Numbered from the stretch's first letter, positions 1 through 10,459 are shown. The stretch: DNA of 50,628 nucleotides from Symbiodinium natans (GCA_905221605.1 CAJNDS010000928.1:1-50628), one strand, 5' to 3'. Numbers and translations: made by a program. The notes: a model not told the origin generated them from the sequence alone.

Positions 1-1275
1 GGGCCTGCCTCTTTCCGGAAAATGATTTAATTTTCTTGCAAAATTTTAAGGATTTTAAGGATTTTAAGAAATTTAAAAGGCGTTAAATTCCTTAAAATCC
101 TTAAAATTTTGAAAGGCCCGGGCTTTCAAAATTTTAAGGATTTTAAGGATTTTAAGGATTTTAAGGATTTCTAAAATTTTAAATGGGCCTGCCTCTTTCC
201 GGAAAATGATTTAATTTTCTTTCAAAATTTTAAGGATTTTAAGGATTTTAAGGATTTTAAGAAATTTAAAAGGCCTTAAATTCCTTAAATTCCTTAAAAT
301 TTTGAAAGGCCCGGGCTTTCAAAATTTTAAGGATTTTAAGGATTTTAAGGGTTTTTAAAATTTTAAATGGGCCTGCCTCTTTCCGGAAAATAATTTAATT
401 TTCTTTCAAAATTTCAAGGATTTTAAGGATTTTAAGGATTTTAAGAAATTTAAAAGGCCTTAAATTCCTTAAAATCCTTAAAATTTTGAAAGGCCCGGGC
501 TTTCAAAATTTTAAGGATTTTAAGGATTTTAAGGATTTTGAAAATTTTAAATGGGCCTGCCTCTTTCCGGAAAATGATTTAATTTCTTTCAAAATTTTAA
601 GGATTTTAAGGATTTTAACGGATTTAAGAAATTTAAAAGGCCTTAAATTTCTTAAAATCCTTAAAATTTTGAAAGGCCCGGGCTTTCAAAATTTTAAGGA
701 TTTTAAGGATTTTTAAAATTTTAAATGGGCCTGCCTCTTTCCGGAAAATAATTTAATTTTCTTTCAAAATTTTAAGATTTTAAGGATTTTAAGAAATTTA
801 AAAGGCCTTAAATTCCTTAAAATCCTTAAAATTTTGAAAGGCCCGGGCTTTCAAAATTTTAAGGATTTTAAGGATTTTAAGGATTTTAAGGATTTTTAAA
901 ATTTTAAATGGGCCTGCCTCTTTCCGGAAAATGATTAAATTTTCTTTCAAAAGTTTAAGGATTTTAAGGATTTTAAGAAATTTAAAAGGCCTTAAATTCC
1001 TTAAAATCCTTAAAATTTTGAAAGGCCCGGGCTTTCAAAATTTTAAGGATTTTAAGGATTTTTAAAATTTTAAATGGGCCTGCCTCTTTCCGGAAAATAA
1101 TTTAAATTTCTTTCAAAATTTTAAGGATTTCAAGGATTTTAAGAAATTTAAAAGGCCTTAAATTCCTTAAAATCCTTAAAATTTTGAAAGGTCCGGGCTT
1201 TCAAAATTTTAAGGATTTTGTGGTCCTTTTAAAATTTTGGAAAACCCCTAAATTCCTTAAAATCCTTAAAGTTTT
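1..1275. repeat. Tandem satellite, about 170-184 bp unit, seven units
   Basis: Units begin with GGGCCTGCCTCTTTCCGG at about 1, 185, 369, 553, 727, 910 and 1076, giving spacings of 184, 184, 184, 174, 183 and 166 bp. Each unit carries runs of a 9-bp sub-repeat (GGATTTTAA), whose copy number explains the length differences, followed by its approximate inverse (CCTTAAAATCCTTAA) and a CCCGGGC core flanked by inverted CTTTCAAAATTTT arms. Each unit can therefore fold into a long AT-rich hairpin. The array is cut by the left edge of the window. No credible gene is present; the short open frames are translations of the repeat. Confidence 0.93.
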
Positions 1276-1424
1276 GGAAGGCGAAGCAGGACCGTCAAAT
1301 AACGCATAAAGGTCCTACATACATACGTATATGTATATATGTCCACCCCCCCCCCCCCCTCGACAGACCCCGGAAGTATATTTCCGGTCTGTTCAGGAAG
1401 GGGGCGGGGGGAAAAGCACCACTC
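1276..1424. other. (TA)n / C-run junction, copy 1
   Basis: A short alternating TA tract (about 1327-1340) is followed by GTCCA, a C run (about 1342-1359) and then CGACAGACCCCGGAAG. Read on the other strand this is CTTCCGGGGTCTGTCGAG, a G run, and (AT)n. The same 18 bases, a G run and (AT)n recur at 3985-4052. The C-run side faces the array at 1425-2600. Confidence 0.8.
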
Positions 1425-2600
1425 CAAAATTCCTCGAGTTTCCAAAAATCTAAAAATCCAAAAAATCCAACCCAGGGTTCCGCGTTTTGGAAACTCGAGC
1501 GGGAGCCTCAAAATCCTTAAACCGAGCAAATTCCTCGAGTTTCCAAAATTCCAAAAAAACCCACCCCAAGGTTTGGATTTTTGGAAACTCGAGCGGGAGC
1601 CTCAAAATCCAAAAATCGAGCAAATTCCTCGAGTTTCCAAAATTCCAAAAATCCAAAAAACCCACCCCAAGGTTTGGATTTTTGGAAACTCGAGCGGGAG
1701 CCTCAAAATCCAAAAATCGGGCAAATTCCTCGAGTTTCCAAAATTCCAAAAGTCCAAAAAAAAATCCACCCCAAGGTTTGGATTTTTGGAAACTCGAGCG
1801 GGAGCCTCAAAATCCAAAAATCGAGCAAATTCCTCGAGTTTCCAAAATCCCCAACCTTGGGGTGGGTTTTTTGGTTTTTTGGAATTTTGGAAACTCGAGG
1901 AATTTGCTCGATTTTTGGATTTTGAGCAAATTCCTCGAGTTTCCAAAATTCCCAAAAAACCCACCCCAAGGTTTGGATTTTTGGAAACTCGAGCGGGAGC
2001 CTCAAAATCCAAAAATCGAGCAAATTCCTCGAGTTTCCAAAATTCCCAACCTTGGGGTGGATTTTTTTGGGTTTTTGGAATTTTGGAAACTCGAGGAATT
2101 TGCTCGATTTTTAGATTTTGAGGAAATTCCTCGAGTTTCCAAAACTCCAAAAACCCAAAAAAAACCCACCCCAAGGTTTGGATTTTTGGAAACTCGAGCG
2201 GGAGCCTCAAAATCCAAAAATCGAGCAAATTCCTCGAGTTTCCAAGATTCCCAACCTTGGGGTGGATTTTTTTGGATTTTTGGAATTTTGGAAACTCGAG
2301 GAATTTGCTCGATTTTTGGATTTTGAGGAAATTCCTCGAGTTTCCAAAATTCCAAAATTCCAAAAACTCCAACCCAAGTTTCGGATTTTTGGAAACTCGA
2401 GCGGGAGCCTCAAAATCCAAAAATCGAGCAAATTCCTCGAGTTTCCAAAAGTCCAAACCTTGGGGTAGATTTTTATGGATTTTTGGAATTTTGGAAACTC
2501 GAGGAATTTGCACGATTTTTGGATTTTGAGGCTCCCGCTCGAGTTTCCAAAAATCCAAACCTTTGGGGCGGATGTTTGGATGTTTGGATTTTTGGATTTT
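1425..2600. repeat. Hairpin-unit array built on CTCGAGTTTCCAAAA, about 105-120 bp unit, alternating orientation
   Basis: The unit consists of TTCCTCGAGTTTCCAAAATT, an A/C-rich spacer with CCACCCCAAGGTTTGG, and TTTTTGGAAACTCGAGCGGG followed by GAGCCTCAAAATCCAAAAAT. CTCGAGTTTCC and GGAAACTCGAG are inverted copies, so every unit is a hairpin. Orientation is uniform to about 1845, then alternates (inverted blocks at about 1846-1920, 2041-2115, 2246-2330 and 2461-2580). The long open frames on both strands are by-products of near-uniform repeats and are not called as genes. Copies are about 90% alike by eye, which suggests recent spread. Confidence 0.9.
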
Positions 2601-2609
2601 TAGAAACTG

Positions 2610-3815
2610 GATTTTTGCTAAGAGTTTTTCAGGGGTTCTTATATGATTCCTTATTATGTTTTAGGCTGCCAATGAAATTTAATAATACTCCTGTTCACTT
2701 TAACGGGAGTCCTTATTTAATTAATAAGACTCCTAATCATTTTTCTAGCATTCTAAGTGATCTTCAATGGCAATGGGATTCCTGTATTTGTTTAATGGGG
2801 TTCGTATTAGATTTTAAAGGATGCCTGTTAAAGGACTTTATTGGGTTTAATATTGATTCCTATTCATTTTAATCAAATGCCAAATAATTGGAATACGATT
2901 CTGAGTAATTGTAATAGCATTCTTCCTAGCTAGTTTTAATAAAAGTCTTAGAATTTTAATAAGCTTCATAACAGATTTTATACATATTCCTATTAATTTC
3001 AATAGGCTTCTTATTCATTTTCATAAGATGTCTTACAATTTCTAATTGGGTTCCTTTTGCTTTGACAAGCTTCCTATTCATTTAAAAAGGCTTCTGATTA
3101 TTTGGAATAGGCTTCGTATTCATTTTAACAGGGTTTCTCATTCATGTTGACAGGATTCCTAATAATGTGCATAGGATTCCTACTAGATTCCACAGTGCTC
3201 CGATTATGTTTTTTAAATCCTGTTCCCTATTCATTTCAATTGGACTCGAAGTAATGTTATTGTAACTCTCATTTGTTTTATTAGCAAGCCTGTGAAGTAA
3301 ATGTTTTAATAGGGTTTATTATAATTCGAACAGTACGACTCTTATTGTTTTAAGTTTTGAAGGGTCCACATTACTTTTTTTATAGAATTTTATTGGCTCC
3401 TCAATCCTTTAATAGGATTCATCTTCATGTTACACGGATTCCTGTTACTCTTAAAAAGAATTCATAGATTCTTTTGTAGGGTTCCTATTAATTTTAATAG
3501 CATTCCTATGAATTCAAAAGGGTTCCTATTCATTTGAATGGCCTTCCTATGGTTCCTCTGAATTTAGGACGCCTAGAAATTTTAATAGGAGCTTCTACGT
3601 ATTTCAACCAGGTTCTTATTAATTGTACTAGGATTCTTACTAAGTTTTCAAAAAAGACTCGTCATAATTTCAATAGGGTTCTCATTCATTTTAATGGGGT
3701 TCCTATTGATTTAAATAGGATTCCTATTGAACTCATACGAAGCCTATGAATCCTAATAAACTTAATAGGAACCCAAGTAAAACTAAGAGCAATCTTATTA
3801 AAATTAATAGCAATC
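2610..3815. repeat. Degenerate 21-bp AT-rich tandem repeat with an orientation switch
   Basis: The stretch reads as diverged units near (A/G)TTCCTATTCATTTTAATAGG, with period about 21 bp; examples are at about 3090-3190 and 3500-3730. Near 3730-3740 the orientation flips and the motif continues as its complement (AATCCTAATAAACTTAATAGG-like). Because 21 is divisible by three, the repeat gives heptad-like open frames (3534-3749), which I treat as spurious. No other feature is seen here. Confidence 0.75.
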
Positions 3816-3984
3816 CACGATGTCGAGCAAATTGTTCAGGTCCTTACAGCATGCGTCCTTCTCACATCTGTCTGCATCTTTCATTGCGAACACAAAGCCG
3901 TACTAATCGAAAAAAATATGCTCTATTGTGTGTTAACGTGTCTGGCTACTGTGTGCAGCTATGCTGTCCGTCGCGCCCTCAGCC

Positions 3985-4052
3985 CTTTTTTTGCTTCCGG
4001 GGTCTGTCGAGGGGGGGGGTGAGCATATATATATATATATATATATATATAG
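3985..4052. other. G-run / (AT)n junction, copy 2
   Basis: CTTCCGGGGTCTGTCGAG is followed by a run of G, TGAGC and then (AT)n to about 4051. It shares the 18-base lead-in with the junction at about 1342-1378 (opposite strand). The G-run end faces the 21-bp array to its left, about 170 bp away. The (AT)n end is followed by GCGGCACCCGTAACAGAAGG, which has no counterpart elsewhere in the window. Confidence 0.8.
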
Positions 4053-4374
4053 CGGCACCCGTAACAGAAGGACCTTCAAAAAGGGACCCTACACTTCGAG
4101 AAATGGAGAAATGCTTGCGAAGCTTCACGGGCGTTTGCCTGCTCTCCGGAGCACTGTGCTGCCGCCGCAAGCGGCGTCGAGCCTTTTGGCAACCCCCCCC
4201 CCCCCCCCACCCAAACAAAAATGAATAATAATAATAATAACAACACCCTAAAGCCCTGAAAACAAACTGGTCAAAAAGACTAAAGCCCTTAAATCCTAGT
4301 ACTTAGACTTAAGACACAACAGCCTTAAAACTTCCGACCCAAGAACCCCTGGAAACCGCGGCTGGGGGTCAGGG
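4053..4374. other. Single-copy stretch with C run and (AAT)n
   Basis: Contains GC-rich single-copy sequence (4053-4185), a C run at about 4191-4209, a short (AAT)n at about 4221-4241 and degenerate CCCTAAA-like words. No gene is recognised. Confidence 0.6.
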
Positions 4375-4494
4375 TCCTTTTGCGAGGGCCCTCCCTAGTT
4401 ATAAGTAGAGTTATAAGGACCCTAGATTGAGGTTGTAAGTTCCTTAACGATAGTTAGTATAGTAAGGAGGCCCCTCCTTGTAAGTCCTCTCCGG
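4375..4494 (-). mobile_element. MITE family A, diverged copy in reverse orientation
   Basis: On the minus strand this reads GGCCTCCTTACTATACTAAC..., continuing with GTTAAGGAACTTACAACCT, AGGGTCCTTATAACTCTACT and TATAACTAGGGAGGGCC. It follows base for base, with substitutions, the elements at 33274-33397 and 36836-36961. Termini are degraded. Confidence 0.7.
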
Positions 4495-5382
4495 AGCAAC
4501 CTTGCACATTTTGAACGAAGGTTCGTTCTGTCCAAGGAAGGGCTTAGGGTTTAGGATGTGGGTTTCGAGTAAAGGCTACTCCCAGGTAAGCCCACGATAA
4601 GGCTGTAAAGAGTAAATCAATTATGGTTTATGGTTATGGTTATGGTTTATGGTTTATGGTTTAGGGTTTAGGGTTAAGGGTTCCTAGCCTTCACAGCGTC
4701 ATCTCACAGCAAACCCTAAACCCTAGTTCCTAGCTTTGCATCTTCGGCGTGGTCCAGCCACGAAGTTTTAGCACGTGTGCGCGCTGGGATGGAGGGAAGA
4801 GGAACCCCTTCTTTTCTTGACAGGGGTACGGTATTGTTGTAGAAGAGGGGTTTGGTGTTGAGTTTAGGGTTTATGGGGTTATTTGTTCTCAAATTTGGGC
4901 CTCATTTGGTCCTCAGGTCATGTCATGTCCTTTCCCGCTGAGTTTTGTGGCCTGGGCGGCGGTTTTAAGGGGGCTGGCAGTACTCAGGTAAAAGGTCCAG
5001 TACTCAGCACCTACTCTAGACCTATGACAAAAATGAAAACCTAAACCCTAAACCCAACCTCAACCACAGAGAGCCATCGTGCCCCAAACCCTCGACCCTG
5101 TACTCGATGGCGGCTCTGGCACAGGTAGTGGGCTCTAGCCCTCTAGGCGCTTCAGGGTTCAGGGCCAAGACTACCAGCTTGATGTGGGGGCTTCCGAAAT
5201 TAGTGGTGCCTGATTGATGTCCTTGTTGAAAGGGAATCCTCCTATGTGGAGGTTTATATGAGGGCTCCCTTATTTTTGTAAACCCAAGTTTGAGGGCCCC
5301 CAAAGGTACCTTTACAGGCTAAATTGCACGACCCGACTCGAACACCGGAGTTGCATGGTTAGGCTTTGGGGCTCTCTGCCGC
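4495..5382. other. Non-coding mosaic
   Basis: Degenerate TTATGG/TTTAGGG words (4620-4680), isolated CCCTAAA motifs and single-copy stretches. At 5208-5300 there is a copy of a small repeat (TCCTTGTTG-AAGGGAATCCTC ... TTTTTGTAAACCCA) that recurs at 13745-13845. No gene is recognised. Confidence 0.6.
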
Positions 5383-5461
5383 TTTAGGGTTTAGGGTTTA
5401 GGGTTTAGGGTTTAGGGTTTAGGGTTTAGGGTTTAGGGTTTAGGGTTTAGGGTTTAGGGTT
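5383..5461 (+). repeat. Interstitial telomeric array (TTTAGGG)11
   Basis: About eleven perfect or near-perfect heptamers. It is followed by about 120 bp of GC-rich single-copy DNA and then by CCCTAAA-oriented repeats (about 5583-5636), the arrangement expected if two telomeric ends were joined with filler. Confidence 0.97.
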
Positions 5462-5790
5462 GCTCGTGAGCCGACTGATCACTGCCCTCCTCGTCACTCG
5501 AGTCACAGGAGTACACGTTGGCCCACGTTGGCTTCGGCTTCGAAGTAAGAGCATAGAGCAGGTGTTTCAGATCTACGGGTGGACCCTAAACCCTAATCCC
5601 TAAACTCTAAACCCTAAACCCTAAACCCTAAACCCTGGCAGCCCTTGAGCGCACCGGCTTGCTGCACGCGCAGACATGTCAGCGCGACATAGCTGAAGTG
5701 GTTGCAGTTGTTGTAGCCCAAGTCGAACTACGGGCTTAGGGTTTAGTCTGTGATGAACTGGCGTTGCTTGTTATGGAGTATGTCACCTAC
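5462..5790. other. Two GC-rich single-copy fragments between telomeric repeats
   Basis: Fragments at about 5462-5580 and 5637-5735 are GC-rich, non-repetitive and each about 100-120 bp. They are bounded by telomeric repeats on both sides (a short CCCTAAA block at 5583-5636 separates them). They resemble coding DNA in composition but no protein was recognised. Confidence 0.6.
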
Positions 5791-5890
5791 AAACCCTAAA
5801 CCCTAAACCCTAAACCCTAAACCCTAAACCCTAAACCCTAAACCCCAAACCCTAAACCCCAAACCCTAAACCCCAAACCCTAAACCCTAA
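5791..5890 (-). repeat. Interstitial telomeric array (CCCTAAA)14 with CCCCAAA variants
   Basis: Uniform CCCTAAA units with alternating CCCCAAA variants in its second half (about 5840-5880). A two-unit higher-order pattern of this kind indicates local tandem duplication rather than simple telomerase synthesis. Confidence 0.95.
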
Positions 5891-5951
5891 GCCCTGAAGT
5901 CAAGCCCTTGCGCGCCTTCACTTGCAAGGCTGCCTCGTGCAAGACGCCGAT

Positions 5952-6062
5952 GTTAGGGTTGAGGGTTTAGGGTTTAGGTTTAGGGTTTAGGGTTTAGGGT
6001 TTAGGGTTTAGGGTTTAGGGTTTAGGGTTTAGGGTTTAGGGTTTAGGGTTTAGGGTTTAGGG
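5952..6062 (+). repeat. Interstitial telomeric array (TTTAGGG)n
   Basis: About 110 bp of TTTAGGG with one six-base unit near its start. It grades to the right into G-rich degenerate TTTAGGG/TTTGGGG words up to about 6330. Confidence 0.95.
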
Positions 6063-6978
6063 TGCATGGGTTGTAGGGTTTTGGGGTTTGGGGTTTTGGG
6101 GTTTAGGGTTTAGGGCTAGGGTTTATGAGGTTTAGGGTTGAGGGTATTAGGGTGTATATATGGGTGTTGGGGTTTAGGGTTTCGCGCTTAGGGCTAGGGA
6201 CTATGGGGTGCAGGGTGTATGGGTTGTAGGGTTTTGGGTTGCGGGATTTAAATTTAGGGTTCCGGGTTTAGGGCCAGGGTTTATGGGGTTAGGGTTTTTT
6301 GGCTTAAGGCTTCGGCTTCTGAGTGCAGGGTTCAGGGCTCAGGGTTCGGGGATTGGGGATTTGAGTTCAGGGGGCCTTGTGTTCAAGGTTGAGCGCTCCT
6401 TAAACCTTGAAAGGCCTTGAGTTCTGTACTCCCTAAAACATGGTTTAGGGTTTAGGGTTGAGGGTTTAGGGTTTTGGCTGCTGTGAACCCATAAGCTCGG
6501 TATAGGGTTTAGGGTTGAGGGTTGAGGGTTTGGGGTGTAAGGTCTAGGGCTTCAACACTAGAGTTGCCTAACCGCTCCCACCCAAAACATGAGGTATCTA
6601 AACCAAAAACCCGAAAACCCCGACCCAATATCCCGGCAGTAAACCCTAAGCCGCTAAAACCCTTAGCTCGCACAGGAGAGATCTAGGTGTAGTAGGGTTG
6701 TATTGCTTGTACAAATACCCCCCCCCCCCCCCCAACCACCCTAAACCTAGACCCCTGAACCCTAAAACCGACACCCCTATCAATGGCAACCCAACATACA
6801 TGCACCCGCATATTTCAAAAACCCTGAAACCCTAACCCGTAATCCCCCCAACCCCAAAACCTCCACCCCTAACGCCCTAAAGACCCAAATCAAGGAGGTG
6901 AAGGCCTCTAAACCCGAAACCCGAAACCCTATACCTTAAACCTGAAACCCTAAAGCCTAAAGCCTAAAGCCTAAAGCC
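6063..6978. other. Degenerate telomere-derived DNA, G-rich then C-rich
   Basis: G-rich TTTAGGG derivatives run to about 6545. From about 6560 the strand polarity reverses to C-rich derivatives, with a C run at about 6719-6733. GACCCAAATCAAGGAGGTGA at about 6883-6902 recurs at 7037-7056. No gene is seen. Confidence 0.7.
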
Positions 6979-7038
6979 TAAACCCTAAACCCTAAACCTA
7001 AACCCTAAACCCTAAACCCTAAACCCTAAACCCTAAAC
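6979..7038 (-). repeat. Interstitial telomeric array (CCCTAAA)n
   Basis: About eight units including one six-base unit, preceded by CCTAAAG variant units. It abuts the single-copy fragment 7039-7136. Confidence 0.94.
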
Positions 7039-7136
7039 CACCCAAATCAAGGAGGTGAAAGCCTTCCAGGATGGTGAGCGCTGGAGGGCCGACTTGCCGA
7101 TGGCCTGCGAGTTGACTCCGCAGCTTGGTAGGCTGG
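7039..7136 (+). other. Coding-like fragment trapped between telomeric arrays
   Basis: About 98 bp of GC-rich single-copy DNA lies between CCCTAAA repeats on the left and TTTAGGG repeats on the right. One plus-strand frame is open throughout (TQIKEVKAFQDGERWRADLP and onward). The first bases duplicate 6884-6902. It has no start or stop and is too short to identify. It may be a captured exon piece. Confidence 0.5.
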
Positions 7137-7253
7137 GGTTTAGGGTTTAGGGTTTAGGGTTTAGGGTTTAGGGTTTAGGGTTTAGGGTTTAGGGTTTAGG
7201 GTTTAGGGTTTAGGGTTTAGGGTTTAGGGTTTAGGGTTTAGGGTTTAGGGTTT
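7137..7253 (+). repeat. Longest perfect interstitial telomeric array in the window, (TTTAGGG)16
   Basis: About 117 bp with essentially no substitutions, so it is young or well homogenised. It decays to the right into TTCAGGG/TTTGGGG variants. Confidence 0.97.
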
Positions 7254-8305
7254 AAGGTATAGGGTTTCGGGTTCAGGGTTCAGGGATTGGGGTTTGGGGT
7301 TTGTGGACAGCGCAGGTGTTCCATGCAAGGTGGCAGTGCCCGAGGGTTTAGGGTTTAGGGTTGAGGGTTTAGGGTTTACGGTTCAGGGCTAGGGTTTTGG
7401 GTTTTGGGTTTTGGGTTTAGGGTTTAGGGTTTAGGGTTTAGGGCTAGGGTCAAGAGGTGAGCAGTGGGTCGAGCAGAAGCTTAGAGGACAGCTGCGCAGC
7501 TGCCAAAAGAGTCCCTACTTTGGAGCGGGCTGGAAAAAACTGTATGTACTTTTTAGGTATAAGTAGCTATACCGGGAACCCAGTACCAAAGAAAGTATTA
7601 AAGTATAGTACCCTAAACCCAAAAACTCTAAAACCCTAAAACCCTAAGCCCTAAAACCCGTCTAATGGGAACCCAGAACCAAGAACAGTACTAAAGTATG
7701 GTACTCCAAAACCCAGGAGGGCGTGTCGGTGATCGACTGGAGCCCTGGGTCAGGCCACTGTGCATGTTTTTGTATTCGGACTTCCTGTGGCATGGCAATA
7801 TCTGTCTGTCGCCGGGACCGGGATATCTTGTTGAAATGTGTTGTCCCAAACCCGAAAAGCCTTCAACCCTAAACCCTGGGCCCTAAACCCTAAGAAAGCT
7901 GCTGGGATTAGCACGCATCGCACAAATAGAAACTTTTGCGGCAACACTTCGAATAAGCTGTGCTTAGGAATCGTATGCAATGCGCTAGTCTGAGACAAAA
8001 ACCTCTTCAACCAACAGCAGCGACCTTGTTTCATGTAAACAGCCTGGGCTCCAGGAACCCTCTACCATAAGGCCCTAATCCCTAACAACTTTAAAGTTGA
8101 AGACCCAAGCCCCAAAACCCAAAAACGCTTTCAAAGGCCTAAACCCCAAAGCCCCATTAAACGCTAGAGCCCAAAGCCACGACGCCCTGAAACCCGAAAA
8201 CCCCAAACGCCTAAAGCCCTGAAGCCCTAGACCCTAGAACCCCCCCCCAACCCTGAAACTCTAAACTCCCGAATCCCTGAAGCTCCCAAACCTAGAAACC
8301 CTAGA
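7254..8305. other. Non-coding mosaic
   Basis: Short TTTAGGG block at about 7418-7450, single-copy pieces (7457-7600, 7730-7860, 7905-8040) and C-rich degenerate telomeric words from 8050. Short open frames here overlap repeats and show no recognisable domain. Confidence 0.6.
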
Positions 8306-8414
8306 CCCAGGAGTAACCTAGGAACAGAAGGGTACCCTTCTTGGCTTTAAGGGGATTAATAAGGGAACCCCAACCCTAAAAAAAAAAGGAAATAAGGGCC
8401 TACTCCAGATCCTA
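8306..8414 (+). mobile_element. GGTACC-family MITE-like element
   Basis: Reads CCAGGAGTAACCTAGGA, GGGTACCCTTCTTGGCTTTA, AAGGGAACCCCAACCCTAAA, an A run and AAGGGCCTACTCCAGATCCT. It closely matches the dimeric copy at 30583-30757 and, more loosely, the sequences at 10290-10375, 35069-35167 and 37781-37875 and the intron at 21446-21585. Confidence 0.7.
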
Positions 8415-9472
8415 CCCTAAACCTTAAACCCTAAACCCTAAATACCCTAAACCCTAAACTCCGGATCCTTGGGCCCGAAAGCCCTCAGAGCCTGCAGAGC
8501 ATGGATAACGGCCCAGGCTCCGGAAGTTGTGGGCGCTCGCTGGCCTTTCCTGCGCAGGGCAAAAGGTCCAGGGTTTAGGGTTTAGGGTTTAGGGTTTAGT
8601 ATTTTTGGGGCTTAAGGTTTATAAGGCTTAGGATTTTTGGGGTTTAGGGTGTAAGATTTGGGTTTTATAAGATATACTGTTGAGCTTCTAGGGTACAGGG
8701 CCTCTAGGGTTTAGGGCTTGCACGGATTTTCATTGGCTCATAGGGATTTAAGGCTTCTAAGGTCTGTTGGGGCTTCGTATAACTTGTCCTGCGTACTGGG
8801 GTTCCGGGGCTTCAAGGGCTAGCAAGGGTTCATAGGGTTTTCTATAAAGCGCGTTCGAACTGACCGGGTGAGAAGGGCTTTGGGTTTTGAGGTGTATAGG
8901 GTATCGGTATGGGGCATTGTAGGGCTTCTAGGGTTGAGGGCTTGCAAGGTTTCGGGTTTGTATTTGCTTGCCTCCACTCGACAACCGACTGTTTGACTTT
9001 CATTCGATCACTGTGAAGGATTGGTTTGAGTGCTCGTCCCGTGAATGGGTACGTGAGCTGGGCTGGGAACGATGTAAAACAAAACAAGTTTTTGGTCTAT
9101 ATCTTTAACCATACACTCAAGAAATTCTTGTCTCAGTACACAAGGACCAGAAAGATGAAGCTAAAGCTGACTTTGACAATCTAATGGTAGCACCGCAAAC
9201 CCTAAACCCTAAACCCTAAACCCTAAACACTAAACCCTCAACCCTAAGCTTCAAGAGATCAGCAGCCCAAGTGCGCTGCTATCACGAAACAGGTCCTTGG
9301 CTTGGTCTGCGCGGCGCCTTTGTGTCAAATGGCGAGCTTTCAACTGTAGGGTGCTTAAGGGAGGGGGTGTTCCTGAGGGGGCTTTAGGGTTTAGGGTTTA
9401 GGGTTTAGGGTTTCGGGTATGTGACCCAAGGTTCCCTGATACCCCCCCAAGGCTTAAAACTAAACCCTAAAC
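8415..9472. other. Non-coding mosaic
   Basis: Telomeric blocks at about 8570-8598, 9196-9245 and 9384-9412, separated by G-rich degenerate repeats and single-copy stretches (8960-9190). The block at 9384-9412 interrupts a sequence resembling MITE family D (GGGAGGGGG... to ...ACCCAAGGTTCC). No gene recognised. Confidence 0.6.
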
Positions 9473-9571
9473 TTGGGATGTTCCCTCTTATACTAACAGT
9501 CCATAGTAGGGATAATGCACCCCCTATTGCAAGCCAATGAAGGTATGCTAGTATAAGGGGGAACATCCCAA
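9473..9571. mobile_element. MITE family B, copy 1
   Basis: A 99-bp element with terminal inverted repeats TTGGGATGTTCCC and GGGAACATCCCAA; the arms continue with CTTATACTA / TAGTATAAG. It lies inside CCCTAAA-type repeats. Related copies: 19722-19825 and 34672-34751. Confidence 0.85.
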
Positions 9572-9619
9572 CCCTAAACCCTAAGGCCTAAACCCTAAAC
9601 ACCTAAACCCTAAATTAGA

Positions 9620-9750
9620 GGGTCCTTAAGGGAGGGGGGGTTCATAGGGGATAGGTACCTAAGGAACCTTAGGGAAGCTTAGGGGCCCTTACAGAGTAGT
9701 GTTCTGATTAGGGACCTACCCCCCTTGAACCCCCTCTGCCTTAAAGACCC
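9620..9750. mobile_element. MITE family D
   Basis: Imperfect terminal inverted repeats of about 40 bp: left arm GGGTCCTTAAGGGAGGGGGG, right arm read in reverse GGGTCTTTAAGGCAGAGGGG. The left-arm sequence also resembles 33175-33273 and 9351-9445. Confidence 0.75.
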
Positions 9751-10377
9751 TTTGTAAAGCTTAAAGGCTTAACCACTAAAACTCTAACCCTTAAACCCTT
9801 TAAATCCGAAGCCAAGCCTAGAGGCCCAGAGGGGGGGGAGGGGGGGGGGGGGGGGGGGGGGGGCATTGAGGGTTCAGGGCTTAGGGCTACAAGGCGTGCC
9901 TCTAGACTATCCCCAAAACATTACTTGCAACCAGAGTTCCATAACTCGGGACATATAAAGAGAAATTAGCCACATATTTCACTTCAATGCCCAGATATGG
10001 GTTGAGGATTTCTCGGGATTTCGATGTGGTATTCAAGCTGAGGCGAGGAAGATGCTTCATCAATTTCACAAGATTCAGACTAGCTTCTTTCATGTTTGGG
10101 GTGAAATTTGGGTTTTGAAGCGGTGACGGGCTTACAACAGGTCTGTCATGCTTGTTTTCAACGGCACTGCCTGCTGGCCACATAGCTTCGAGTAGGTGCT
10201 TGTCCTGTTTGTGTTTCCCATGGTGCTGTTGCTGCTTCGCATTCTCTCCTGGACAAGTGTGGTTTGCTTTTTGTTTCAGAGGCTAGAACCAAGAGTAACT
10301 TTTTGGCTTGAAGGGGCTTATACTAGAACCTAAATCCTAAAGAAAAAAGAATAAGGGCCTAGTCTGGGTGCTAGTAG
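9751..10377. other. G run and single-copy stretch
   Basis: A G run of about 30 (9831-9863), then AT-richer single-copy DNA (9900-10290) without a convincing gene, then a diverged GGTACC-family element at about 10290-10375 (TTTTTGGCTTGAAGGGGCTT, AATAAGGGCCTAGTC). Confidence 0.6.
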
Positions 10378-10459
10378 CCCTAAACCCTAAACCCTAAACC
10401 CTAAACCCTAAACCCTAAACCCTAAACCCTAAACCCTAAACCCTAAACCCTAAACCCTA
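10378..10459 (-). repeat. Interstitial telomeric array (CCCTAAA)12
   Basis: About 82 bp of perfect units. It begins immediately at the edge of the GGTACC-family element, within its AGTCTGGG...TAGTCTGGGCCC-like flanks (GTCTGGG on both sides of the array). This suggests the array was inserted into the element. Confidence 0.94.

Noticed and set aside
1339-2600. Long open frames on both strands (up to about 318 codons) in the CTCGAG array
   Set aside because: They are translations of a near-uniform repeat, open in several frames at once; no independent coding signal.
5383-7253. A true chromosome end
   Set aside because: Arrays occur in both orientations and single-copy DNA continues on both sides; they are interstitial.
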